Assembly: GCA_009773995.1 (NCBI GenBank)
Contig: VSMY01000121.1
Location: 1 to 7,185 of the forward strand
Reading direction: 5' to 3'
Length of the DNA stretch: 7,185 nucleotides
DNA from: Oscillibacter sp.
GTDB taxonomy: Bacteria; Bacillota; Clostridia; Oscillospirales; Oscillospiraceae
Of this stretch, positions 1 through 5,089 are shown in pieces. The notes under the pieces are model-generated. The model was not told the origin of the DNA. It worked only from the letters and a program-made list of their open reading frames with translations, and searched no databases. The first letter of the stretch is position 1, and every line of letters starts with the position of its first letter. Position numbers and translations under genes: made by a program.

Positions 1-12
1 ATAGGGCTTTAA

Positions 13-28
13 AAATTTTATAAAATTT
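13..28. repeat. 16-bp perfect AT palindrome
   Basis: AAATTTTATAAAATTT reads the same on both strands. It lies in an AT-rich island about 40 bp upstream of the -10 box of the lipoprotein gene, in an otherwise GC-rich window. It could be an operator, an AT-rich UP-type promoter element, or the end of an upstream gene's terminator region. AT-rich palindromes of this size can arise by chance, so no function is assigned. Confidence 0.35.
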
Positions 29-42
29 GTGGAATGTTTGTA

Positions 43-71
43 TTATACGTGACCGCCCAATCGTCTATAAT
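43..71 (+). promoter_or_regulatory. Putative promoter of the lipoprotein gene
   Basis: A perfect -10 box TATAAT lies at 66-71. At a 17-bp spacing the -35 position (43-48, TTATAC) is a poor match to TTGACA. Transcription would start near 78 and give a leader of about 32 nt before the ATG at 110, which leaves room for the purine-rich GGAAAGAAGAGAG ribosome binding region. The -10 is convincing. The -35 is weak, so the promoter may need an activator or the upstream AT-rich DNA. Confidence 0.5.
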
Positions 72-109
72 AGGGAAAGGACCCAACTACGACGGAAAGA
101 AGAGAGACC

Positions 110-1042
110 ATGAAGCACTTTATCTGGATGCTCTGCGGAATTTTTATTTCCGGGCTGCTGCTGGGGACCCTCAGTGCCTGCGGAGCGGACCAATTCAGCA
201 CATGTGTTATCACGACGGCCAAATCCTCCGCTCCGGAGGAGCCCCCCGCGCCTGCGGAACAGCCGGAGGAGGACCCGCCGGCCCCCAGGCCCGGGGCCTC
301 CATCACCGCCGAGGAGGACGAGGCCCGGATGCTGGCCTACGGCAAGGCGCTGTGGGACATGTACCTGCTGGGTCTCCGCCCCGACGGGGAGGAGCTGGAG
401 CGCGCCTCGGACCTGGGCCCCGCCGAGGGAAACCGCTTCGCCGTCATGGATGTAAACGGCGACGGGGCCGAGGAGCTGATCATCTGCTGGGACCAGGCCT
501 GCATGGCCGGGATGCAGGGACTGGTCTACGCCTACGACGACCCCGAGGAGGAGCTGCGGCTGGTCCTCTCCGAGTTTCCCGCCCTGACCTTCTATGAAAA
601 CGGGACCGCGGCAGCGGACTGGTCCCACAGCCAGGGCTGGGCCGGGCGTTTCTGGCCCATTACCCTCTATCAGTACAGCCCTGTCAGCGGCGTGTATAAG
701 GAAATCGGCAGCGTGGACGCCTGGGACCTGGAGTGCACCGAGGGAGACGAGACCCTGGCCGCCGCTTTCCCCAGCGAGGCGGACGCCGACGGGGACGGGC
801 TGGTCTACTACATTCTCACCGGGGAGTGGTATCAAAACGACCGCACGCCCTCCGACGGGCGGCTGGACGGGCGGCTCTGGGACACGGACCCGGTGGACGG
901 CCTGGCCCTGGAGGCGTGGCTGGACTCCTGCACCGGCGGGACGGAGCCCCTGGAGATTCCCTACCGGCCCCTGGAGGAAGTGAACATCGCCGCCCTGGGG
1001 TATCCCAAGCCGGAGGTGACATACCCGGAACCCGTTGGATGA
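110..1042 (+). CDS. Putative surface lipoprotein with EF-hand-like loops
   Basis: A predicted membrane-anchored lipoprotein of 310 residues with unknown substrate. The N-terminus is a type II signal peptide: MKH, a hydrophobic run to about residue 20, then the lipobox LSAC with the lipidated Cys at 24. Residues about 39-65 are a Pro/Glu/Ala-rich linker, as expected between a membrane anchor and a folded domain. The core has an Asp/Asn/Gly loop, DVNGDGAEEL (114-123), preceded by a hydrophobic strand (FAVM) and followed by another (LIICW). This layout is typical of calcium-binding EF-hand/dockerin-like or VCBS-type loops in Firmicutes lipoproteins. A second loop, DADGDG, is at 225-230. The start at 110 is preceded by a purine-rich GGAAAGAAGAGAG sequence and begins the signal peptide correctly. 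The next gene starts 32 bp after the stop and is also exported, so the two probably form an operon. Lipoprotein status is well supported; calcium binding is inferred, and no named family could be assigned. Confidence 0.85.
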   Translation: MKHFIWMLCGIFISGLLLGTLSACGADQFSTCVITTAKSSAPEEPPAPAEQPEEDPPAPRPGASITAEEDEARMLAYGKALWDMYLLGLRPDGEELERASDLGPAEGNRFAVMDVNGDGAEELIICWDQACMAGMQGLVYAYDDPEEELRLVLSEFPALTFYENGTAAADWSHSQGWAGRFWPITLYQYSPVSGVYKEIGSVDAWDLECTEGDETLAAAFPSEADADGDGLVYYILTGEWYQNDRTPSDGRLDGRLWDTDPVDGLALEAWLDSCTGGTEPLEIPYRPLEEVNIAALGYPKPEVTYPEPVG

Positions 1043-1074
1043 CCGATTGAGTATCAGAATATAAGGAGGAAATC

Positions 1075-2076
1075 ATGATGAAAAAACTGCTGAGCGTCCT
1101 GCTGACCCTGGCGGCCCTGTCCGCCGCCCTGTGCGTCCCCGCCGCCGCGGCGGAGACCGCCGAAGAGACCCCGGAAGCCCCTGAGACGGCCCCCGCCTTC
1201 GTCCGGGTCTGGGGCAAGGTCTCCCCCTGGGAGGGGAACGGCATCTATTTGAAGAACGACAGCGGGGACGGCTCTTTGAACGAGGTGGTGGTCCACCCCG
1301 GCGAGGCCCCGGTGGTGGACGGGGCCACGGGCCTGCCCATGGATCTGAATACCGTCAAGGAGGGGGATGTCCTCTACGTCTGGACCCGGCCTATGATGGC
1401 CCTGAGCATGCCGCCCCAGGTCAGCGCCCTGGTGATCGTGGGGAACGTCCCGGCGGACGCCGCCGCCCCGGAGTTCTGCGAGATCGCCGGGCGGGCCGTG
1501 TCCCCCGCCCCCGGCGGCGAGGACAGGGGCAGATTCCCCCTCACCGGCGGCGGGGAGCTGGAGGTGACGGACAAGACCGTCTACACCCCCTGGCTGACCC
1601 GGCAGATGGTGCGGATGGAGGACCTGAACCCCGGCGACCGGGTTCTGGTGTGGAAGGACAAGGACGGCGCGGCGGAGAAAATCCAGCTGCTCCCCGGCGT
1701 TTACCAGGGTTATGTCTGCACCTTCGCCACCATGCACGACGTGCGCCTGGCGGTGAACGGCGGCTTTGACGCGGAGCGGGATCAGGATGTTCCCCAGTTC
1801 TCCGGCAAGCGGACGGAAAGCGGCGTCATGGCCCCCATCCGGGCCGTTGCCGAGGCCGCGGGGTACACCGTCTCCTGGGACAAGAACCGGGGCGCGGTGG
1901 TGTATAACAAGGATACCGAGGTGGTTTTCTACGTCTGGCCTGGGGACGACGTCCTCTGGACCCCGGAGCTGGGGGAGATGACGATCTCCGCCCCCTGCCT
2001 TAAGGAGAATGGGACCACCTACCTGCCCCTGGAGGACCTGTGCCTCTATCTGAACCTGTATCTGGCCCAAGGATAA
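1075..2076 (+). CDS. Secreted protein with copper amine oxidase N-terminal-like domain
   Basis: An exported protein of 333 residues. Residues 1-26 form a Sec signal peptide (MMKK, hydrophobic core, cleavage near AAA-AE), followed by a short Glu/Pro/Thr linker. Two beta-rich segments follow, about 43-123 and 135-208, each ending in a GD-V-L-VW strand pattern (EGDVLYVW, GDRVLVW). They look like diverged copies of one module. The C-terminus (about 222-330) matches the copper amine oxidase N-terminal-like domain (PF07833 type): VMAPIRAVAEAAGYTVSWD, then a strand AVVYNKDTEVVFYV and a final TYLPLEDL. In Firmicutes this domain is usually a non-catalytic extracellular or cell-wall-associated module, and no oxidase catalytic domain is present here. 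The start is set by an AAGGAGG ribosome binding site at 1063-1069; ATG 1075 and ATG 1078 are both usable (5- or 8-nt spacing). It is probably co-transcribed with the lipoprotein gene and ends in a strong terminator. The domain call is good, but the biological role is unknown. Confidence 0.88.
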   Translation: MMKKLLSVLLTLAALSAALCVPAAAAETAEETPEAPETAPAFVRVWGKVSPWEGNGIYLKNDSGDGSLNEVVVHPGEAPVVDGATGLPMDLNTVKEGDVLYVWTRPMMALSMPPQVSALVIVGNVPADAAAPEFCEIAGRAVSPAPGGEDRGRFPLTGGGELEVTDKTVYTPWLTRQMVRMEDLNPGDRVLVWKDKDGAAEKIQLLPGVYQGYVCTFATMHDVRLAVNGGFDAERDQDVPQFSGKRTESGVMAPIRAVAEAAGYTVSWDKNRGAVVYNKDTEVVFYVWPGDDVLWTPELGEMTISAPCLKENGTTYLPLEDLCLYLNLYLAQG

Positions 2077-2081
2077 TCAAA

Positions 2082-2115
2082 AGCCCTCCGCCGGACGGCG
2101 GAGGGCTCTCTTATT
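2082..2115. terminator. Bidirectional intrinsic terminator
   Basis: AGCCCTCCGCC (2082-2092) pairs perfectly with GGCGGAGGGCT (2097-2107) around a GGAC loop. On the plus strand it is followed by CTCTTATTATT. On the minus strand the stem is followed by TTTTGATTAT. It lies between convergent genes, 5 bp after the stop of the plus-strand gene and 13 bp beyond the stop of the minus-strand gene, so it can serve both. Confidence 0.88.
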
Positions 2116-2120
2116 ATTCA

Positions 2121-4193
2121 TTATTCAAACGTCAATTGGAACTTCGCGCCGGGGTCTCCGGCAAAGACGATGAGGCCGTCTTTGGCCAGCTTGGCGGAAG
2201 CGTCGTCCCAAAGGACGGAGGAGGCCGTGATGCCGCCCTTGGCGTCGTAGACCCAGAAACCGGCGTTCTCCGGCATTTGGACGGACAGGGTCTTCCCGGC
2301 GGCGTTGTCCCCCACCTTGTACCAGCGGGCGTAGCCGTCGGGCTGGATGGTGCAGGCGGCTTTACCGCCGGTTCCGGTGGAGAGGATGGGGACGGCGTTC
2401 ATGTCCATGTAGACCCCGCCGTCGGACTGGTAGAGCCACAAGACCCCGTTTTTGTCCCGGCGGAGCTCCACATCCACGGCGTCCCGGCTGCCGGTGCCGG
2501 GAACCTGGACCACATGGCGGAGGTGGGTCTCATCCTCAATGCGCAGCGCGCCCACGTAGCCGGGGGCGCTTTCCACGGCGTCGCCGGGCTCCGCCACCTG
2601 GAGCAGGGTTCCCACCGCCGCGTACATCTGGGAGCTGTAGCGCTCGTTCATGGGCAGCACCGCGCCGCCCATGACGGCGTTCCACTTGGCCTGAACGGCG
2701 GGGTCGACGTTGTTTTCCGGCAGCTTCATGGCGGAGTAGCTGGAGGTGGGCAGATACCCAAGGCCGGAGAGATCCGCGAAGGCCCACTCGTAGAGATAGG
2801 TCTGGCCGTTGTCCTCCTTCACAAGGCGCAGGGCCGAAGCGCCCCTTTCGTCACGGAAGGTGCCGTCGCTGTGGTAGTAGAACATCCGGGGCGGGAAGTC
2901 CGGCATGGCGGGGTAGCGCATGGTCAGGGTCCCGTCCTCGCTGAGCTCCACCTGGTAGACCGTCAGGGAGCCGTAATAGCCCGCGCTGTCCAGCAGCTCC
3001 TTGGGCAGGGGGGCTTTCTCGGCGGCGGGGAGCCGGAGGCGGAGTTCCAGCACCTCCTCCTTCTCCCGCAGCACCGCCAGCAGCATCTGGCTGGCGGCCA
3101 TCTCGTTATAGGTGGAGACGCCGCCGGAGCTGAGCACCGCCGCCGCCAGCTTGTACTCCGGCAGGACCACTAGCCCGGCGTGGTAATATTGGGTGTCGCC
3201 GCCCTTCACCAGGGCGGTGATGCCGTTCACGGAAAAGGGATACCACTCCACGCAGTCCCAGCCCAGGCCGTAGGACAGAGCGTCGGAGCCCTCCTCGTCG
3301 GGCCAGAGGCCCTTGGCGTACTCCGGGGCGGCCATGGCGTCCAGGGAGGATTTTTTCAAAAGGCCCTGCTTCGTCAGGGCCCCGCCGAAGGCGGCCAGGT
3401 CCTCCGCCGTGGCGTAGAGCCCCCCGGCGCCCACGACGCCCAGGCAGTCCTTGGGCAGGGGGCGCTTGTCCCCGGCCTGGTAGATGTCCGCCCGGCGGCT
3501 TTCAAACTGGTCGGCGGGGAAGTAGGTCTCCTCCAAACCGGCGGGCTTGAAAATTTCCGCCCGGAGGTATTCCTCAAAGCTCATGCCGGACACGGCCTCC
3601 ACCACCAGCTCCGCCAGGGTGAAGCCGTCGTTGCAGTAGACGCTGAACGCGCCGGGGTCCGCCTTGAGCCGCTGGGAGGCCAGACGGTCCAGCAGCTTGT
3701 CGGTGGCGGCGGGGGTGGGGTCGCCGAAGAGCATGCCGCTGGTGAAGGTGGAACCCATGAGGCCCGAGGAGTGATTCAGCAGCATGCGGACGGTGACGTC
3801 CTTATACCGGGGGTCCGCCATCTTGAAGCCGGGCAGATAGCGGACTACGGGCTGGTCCAGGTCCAGCTTCCCGTCCTCCGCCAGCTGCATGACGGCCACG
3901 GTAGTGTAGATCTTGCTGACGGAGCCCGCGCCATAGACGGGACTCTCGGTGTCCAAGGGTTCAAAGCCCCCCTCCTCCTTGGCCCGCTGGGAGCCGGAGG
4001 AGACGATTTTTCCATCCTGCCACACGGCCCAGCTGGCCTGAACGGCCTGGCCGTAGGTCATGGCGCTGTTAACGGTGGCCCGGGCGGCCTCGTCCAGGGC
4101 CGCGTTCTCCGCCGCCGAGACGGGGAGGACGAGGCTCAGGCTCAGGATCAGGGCCAGCAGCAGGGCGCTGAGGGATTTGGTGTGTTGTTTCAT
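2121..4193 (-). CDS. Exported serine hydrolase, beta-lactamase/PBP fold
   Basis: A 690-residue predicted secreted serine hydrolase of the beta-lactamase-related family (class C beta-lactamase, DD-peptidase and esterase relatives; PF00144 type). A Sec signal peptide spans about 1-27 (MKQHTKS, hydrophobic core, VSA-A cleavage region). The catalytic domain, about 30-380, has SVSK at 91-94 (nucleophile Ser91, Lys94 of SxxK), YCN at 186-188 (the YxN motif) and HAG at 338-340 (the HxG form of the KTG motif). LLNHSSGL at 138-145 and GAGGLYATAEDLAAFG at 255-270 are further family hallmarks. The protein should therefore be active on a peptide, amide or ester bond. Whether it hydrolyses beta-lactams, trims peptidoglycan peptides or acts as an esterase cannot be read from the motifs. 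Residues about 400-690 form a beta-rich extension without a recognisable catalytic motif or membrane anchor, making the protein longer than single-domain relatives. The ribosome binding site AAGGA (minus strand, 4206-4202) lies 8 nt before the ATG. It is transcribed alone and convergent with the secreted-protein gene. Confidence 0.92.
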   Translation of the reverse strand: MKQHTKSLSALLLALILSLSLVLPVSAAENAALDEAARATVNSAMTYGQAVQASWAVWQDGKIVSSGSQRAKEEGGFEPLDTESPVYGAGSVSKIYTTVAVMQLAEDGKLDLDQPVVRYLPGFKMADPRYKDVTVRMLLNHSSGLMGSTFTSGMLFGDPTPAATDKLLDRLASQRLKADPGAFSVYCNDGFTLAELVVEAVSGMSFEEYLRAEIFKPAGLEETYFPADQFESRRADIYQAGDKRPLPKDCLGVVGAGGLYATAEDLAAFGGALTKQGLLKKSSLDAMAAPEYAKGLWPDEEGSDALSYGLGWDCVEWYPFSVNGITALVKGGDTQYYHAGLVVLPEYKLAAAVLSSGGVSTYNEMAASQMLLAVLREKEEVLELRLRLPAAEKAPLPKELLDSAGYYGSLTVYQVELSEDGTLTMRYPAMPDFPPRMFYYHSDGTFRDERGASALRLVKEDNGQTYLYEWAFADLSGLGYLPTSSYSAMKLPENNVDPAVQAKWNAVMGGAVLPMNERYSSQMYAAVGTLLQVAEPGDAVESAPGYVGALRIEDETHLRHVVQVPGTGSRDAVDVELRRDKNGVLWLYQSDGGVYMDMNAVPILSTGTGGKAACTIQPDGYARWYKVGDNAAGKTLSVQMPENAGFWVYDAKGGITASSVLWDDASAKLAKDGLIVFAGDPGAKFQLTFE

Positions 4194-4209
4194 GTTTTGT
4201 TTCCTTTCC

Positions 4210-4232
4210 CGCCCCGGAGGGAAACCGGGGCG
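4210..4232 (-). promoter_or_regulatory. 8-bp 5'-UTR hairpin next to the ribosome binding site
   Basis: CGCCCCGG (4210-4217) and CCGGGGCG (4225-4232) form a perfect GC stem with a 7-nt loop. In the minus-strand transcript the stem ends directly before GGGAAAGGAA, the ribosome binding region of the serine hydrolase. It is not followed by a T-run, so it is not a terminator. It may stabilise the mRNA 5' end or tune translation initiation. Confidence 0.5.
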
Positions 4233-4252
4233 CTCTTGAGGGTTGCGCCTTT

Positions 4253-4283
4253 AGGATACACCTTCCATTGGGGGGAATGTCAA
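4253..4283 (-). promoter_or_regulatory. Putative promoter of the serine hydrolase gene
   Basis: On the minus strand a perfect -35 TTGACA lies at 4283-4278. Two overlapping -10 candidates follow: TGTATC (4260-4255) at a 17-bp spacing and TATCCT (4258-4253) at 19 bp. Either places the start of transcription about 50-55 nt upstream of the ATG, with the leader carrying the 4210-4232 hairpin. Confidence 0.55.
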
Positions 4284-4353
4284 GGGGGTATGTGTAAAAA
4301 GTGCGGATTTCGCCCTGAGTCACCGGGAGGGCAGCGAAAATTTATAAAAGGGC

Positions 4354-4382
4354 TTGCACTTTTTCATGAGCTGTGGTATATT
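4354..4382 (+). promoter_or_regulatory. Promoter of the rimP-nusA operon
   Basis: TTGCAC (4354-4359) and TATATT (4377-4382) are separated by exactly 17 bp. The -35 keeps the essential TTG and the -10 matches five of six consensus positions. Transcription would begin near 4389, about 187 nt before rimP. It is divergent from the serine hydrolase promoter, with about 70 bp between the two -35 boxes. Confidence 0.65.
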
Positions 4383-4413
4383 GCATATGTTAGAGTAAGA
4401 TGGAAGCTAAGGT

Positions 4414-4442
4414 AAGGAGTGGACCTCGGGTCCGCTCTTTTT
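4414..4442 (+). terminator. Terminator-like attenuator hairpin in the rimP leader
   Basis: AAGGAGTGGACC (4414-4425) pairs with GGTCCGCTCTTT (4429-4440) around a TCG loop. The pairing includes two G-U pairs, and a run of five T follows at 4438-4442. This is an intrinsic terminator form only about 25 nt after the predicted transcription start. The short T-run suggests incomplete termination, as expected for an attenuator ahead of essential genes. No upstream segment complementary to its 5' arm was found, so a classic upstream antiterminator is not evident. Confidence 0.6.
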
Positions 4443-4471
4443 GTTGGCGCTGCGGCGCCAACAAAAAGAGC
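4434..4471. repeat. 17-bp perfect inverted repeat overlapping the attenuator
   Basis: GCTCTTTTTGTTGGCGC (4434-4450) and GCGCCAACAAAAAGAGC (4455-4471) are perfect complements around a TGCG loop. The first seven bases are also the 3' end of the attenuator hairpin, and the paired T-run is the attenuator's T-run, so the two structures exclude each other. The T-run lies 5' and the A-run 3' of the GC core on both strands, so this is not itself a terminator. Confidence 0.75.
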
Positions 4472-4474
4472 TTA

Positions 4475-4501
4475 AAGTTTTTCAGCAAAGCTGAAAAACT
4501 T
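4475..4501. repeat. 12-bp perfect inverted repeat in the rimP leader
   Basis: AAGTTTTTCAGC (4475-4486) and GCTGAAAAACTT (4490-4501) pair perfectly around an AAA loop. It has the same layout as the preceding palindrome: five T in the 5' arm, a GC-ended core, and five A in the 3' arm. It begins only 3 nt after that palindrome. No T-run follows on the plus strand. It may be part of a dispersed palindromic repeat or an mRNA-protecting structure. Confidence 0.7.
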
Positions 4502-4538
4502 GTGATTGAGATGGTGCAGGAAACCCTTCCTTCCCGTC

Positions 4539-4555
4539 AACGAAAATCCTTCGTT
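4539..4555 (+). promoter_or_regulatory. Small hairpin before the rimP ribosome binding site
   Basis: AACGAA (4539-4544) and TTCGTT (4550-4555) form a 6-bp stem with a 5-nt loop, ending 5 nt before the rimP ribosome binding site AAGGGAG (4561-4567). It is AT-rich and weak, and could be incidental. Confidence 0.3.
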
Positions 4556-4575
4556 TTAACAAGGGAGAACACTCT

Positions 4576-5037
4576 ATGAAGAAGATTACCGAACTCACCG
4601 CGGAGCTGGCCGCTCCCGCTATTAAGGAGGCGGGCTGTACCCTCTGGGATGTGGAATACGTCAAGGAGGGCGGGGGCTGGGTTCTCCGGGTCCTTCTGGA
4701 CAAGGAGGGCGGCGTGGACATCCTGGACTGCGAGGCCGTGTCCCGGACGCTGTCGGACCTTTTGGACGAGGCGGACCCCATCGAGGGGAGCTACACCCTG
4801 GAGGTGGGCTCCGCCGGGGCGGAGCGGGCCCTGAAGCGGCCTGGGGACTTTGCCTTATTTTTGGGCAGCCCCGTGCTGGTAAAGCTCTACCGCGCCCAGG
4901 AGGGGCAAAAGGAGATCCCCGGCGTCCTGACGGCCTATGACCCGGAGAGCGGGGCCGTCACCGTGGAGGCGGGGGGCGCGTCCAGGACCTTCGAGAAGAA
5001 GGACGTGGCCCTGGTCCGCCTGCGGGTGGAATTCTAA
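4576..5037 (+). CDS. rimP: Ribosome maturation factor RimP
   Basis: RimP is a cytoplasmic factor that binds the 30S subunit and helps its maturation. The 153-residue length is typical. The N-terminal alpha/beta domain (about 1-86) includes CTLWDVEYVKEGG-WVLRVLLDKEGGV, the segment ILDCEAVSRTLSDLLDE and the strand YTLEVGS. The family motif normally read as SSPG--R-L appears here as GSAGAERAL (78-86), so the usual Pro is Ala while the Arg-x-Leu end is kept. The C-terminal Sm-like barrel (about 87-153) carries FLGSPVLVKLY, GVLTAYD, VTVE and ends KDVALVRLRVEF. The ATG at 4576 follows AAGGGAG (4561-4567) with an 8-nt gap. It is the first gene of the operon, and its place directly before nusA is the standard bacterial arrangement and confirms the call. 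It is expected to be controlled by the promoter and hairpin-rich leader at 4354-4575. Confidence 0.97.
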   Translation: MKKITELTAELAAPAIKEAGCTLWDVEYVKEGGGWVLRVLLDKEGGVDILDCEAVSRTLSDLLDEADPIEGSYTLEVGSAGAERALKRPGDFALFLGSPVLVKLYRAQEGQKEIPGVLTAYDPESGAVTVEAGGASRTFEKKDVALVRLRVEF

Positions 5038-5089
5038 CGCGTGTTATGATGGTAAAACGTATTTTTATAATTAAGGAGAATCGGCAAAG

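Larger units (their letters stand above)
4389..4575 (+). promoter_or_regulatory. Long structured leader of the rimP-nusA operon
   Basis: This 187-nt untranslated leader holds four successive inverted repeats, listed separately below. No convincing small ORF with a ribosome binding site and no riboswitch class was recognised. NusA itself stimulates weak intrinsic terminators, and negative autoregulation through termination in the leader of this operon has been described for Bacillus subtilis. A terminator-like hairpin here therefore fits feedback control of nusA. That role is inferred. Confidence 0.55.

Noticed and set aside
1054..2070. Long minus-strand frame opposite the secreted beta-domain protein (similar frames at 65-835 and 4958-5755)
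   Set aside because: These are shadow frames created by G/C third-position bias. They have no signal or domain signature, while the plus-strand genes have ribosome binding sites and recognisable domains.
2121..4193. Antibiotic-resistance beta-lactamase
   Set aside because: SxxK, YxN and HxG are shared by DD-peptidases, esterases and other relatives. Length and extension are unlike dedicated class C beta-lactamases, so resistance cannot be claimed.
4312..4332. GCCCT/AGGGC inverted repeat between the divergent promoters
   Set aside because: A 5-bp stem with an 11-nt loop and no T-run; not distinguishable from chance, though an operator between the promoters cannot be excluded.
3180..4415. Long open frame on the plus strand opposite the serine hydrolase (and another at 2040-3173)
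   Set aside because: Both lie antisense to a gene with complete catalytic motifs, have Gly/His/Gln/Val-rich composition typical of the reverse frame of GC-rich genes, and lack family motifs. The first runs through the divergent promoter region.
4524..4565. Sequestration of the rimP ribosome binding site by CCCTT (4524-4528) pairing with AAGGG (4561-4565)
   Set aside because: Only five base pairs over a long loop, not extendable; too weak to claim.
4389..4575. Riboswitch, T-box or CRISPR-like array in the rimP leader
   Set aside because: No conserved aptamer core, T-box sequence or regularly spaced direct repeats. The repeats present are unequal inverted repeats.
5044..5071. TATAAT at 5066-5071 as an internal nusA promoter
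   Set aside because: The predicted start of transcription would be at or beyond the ribosome binding site (5073-5078), and the -35 region is poor.
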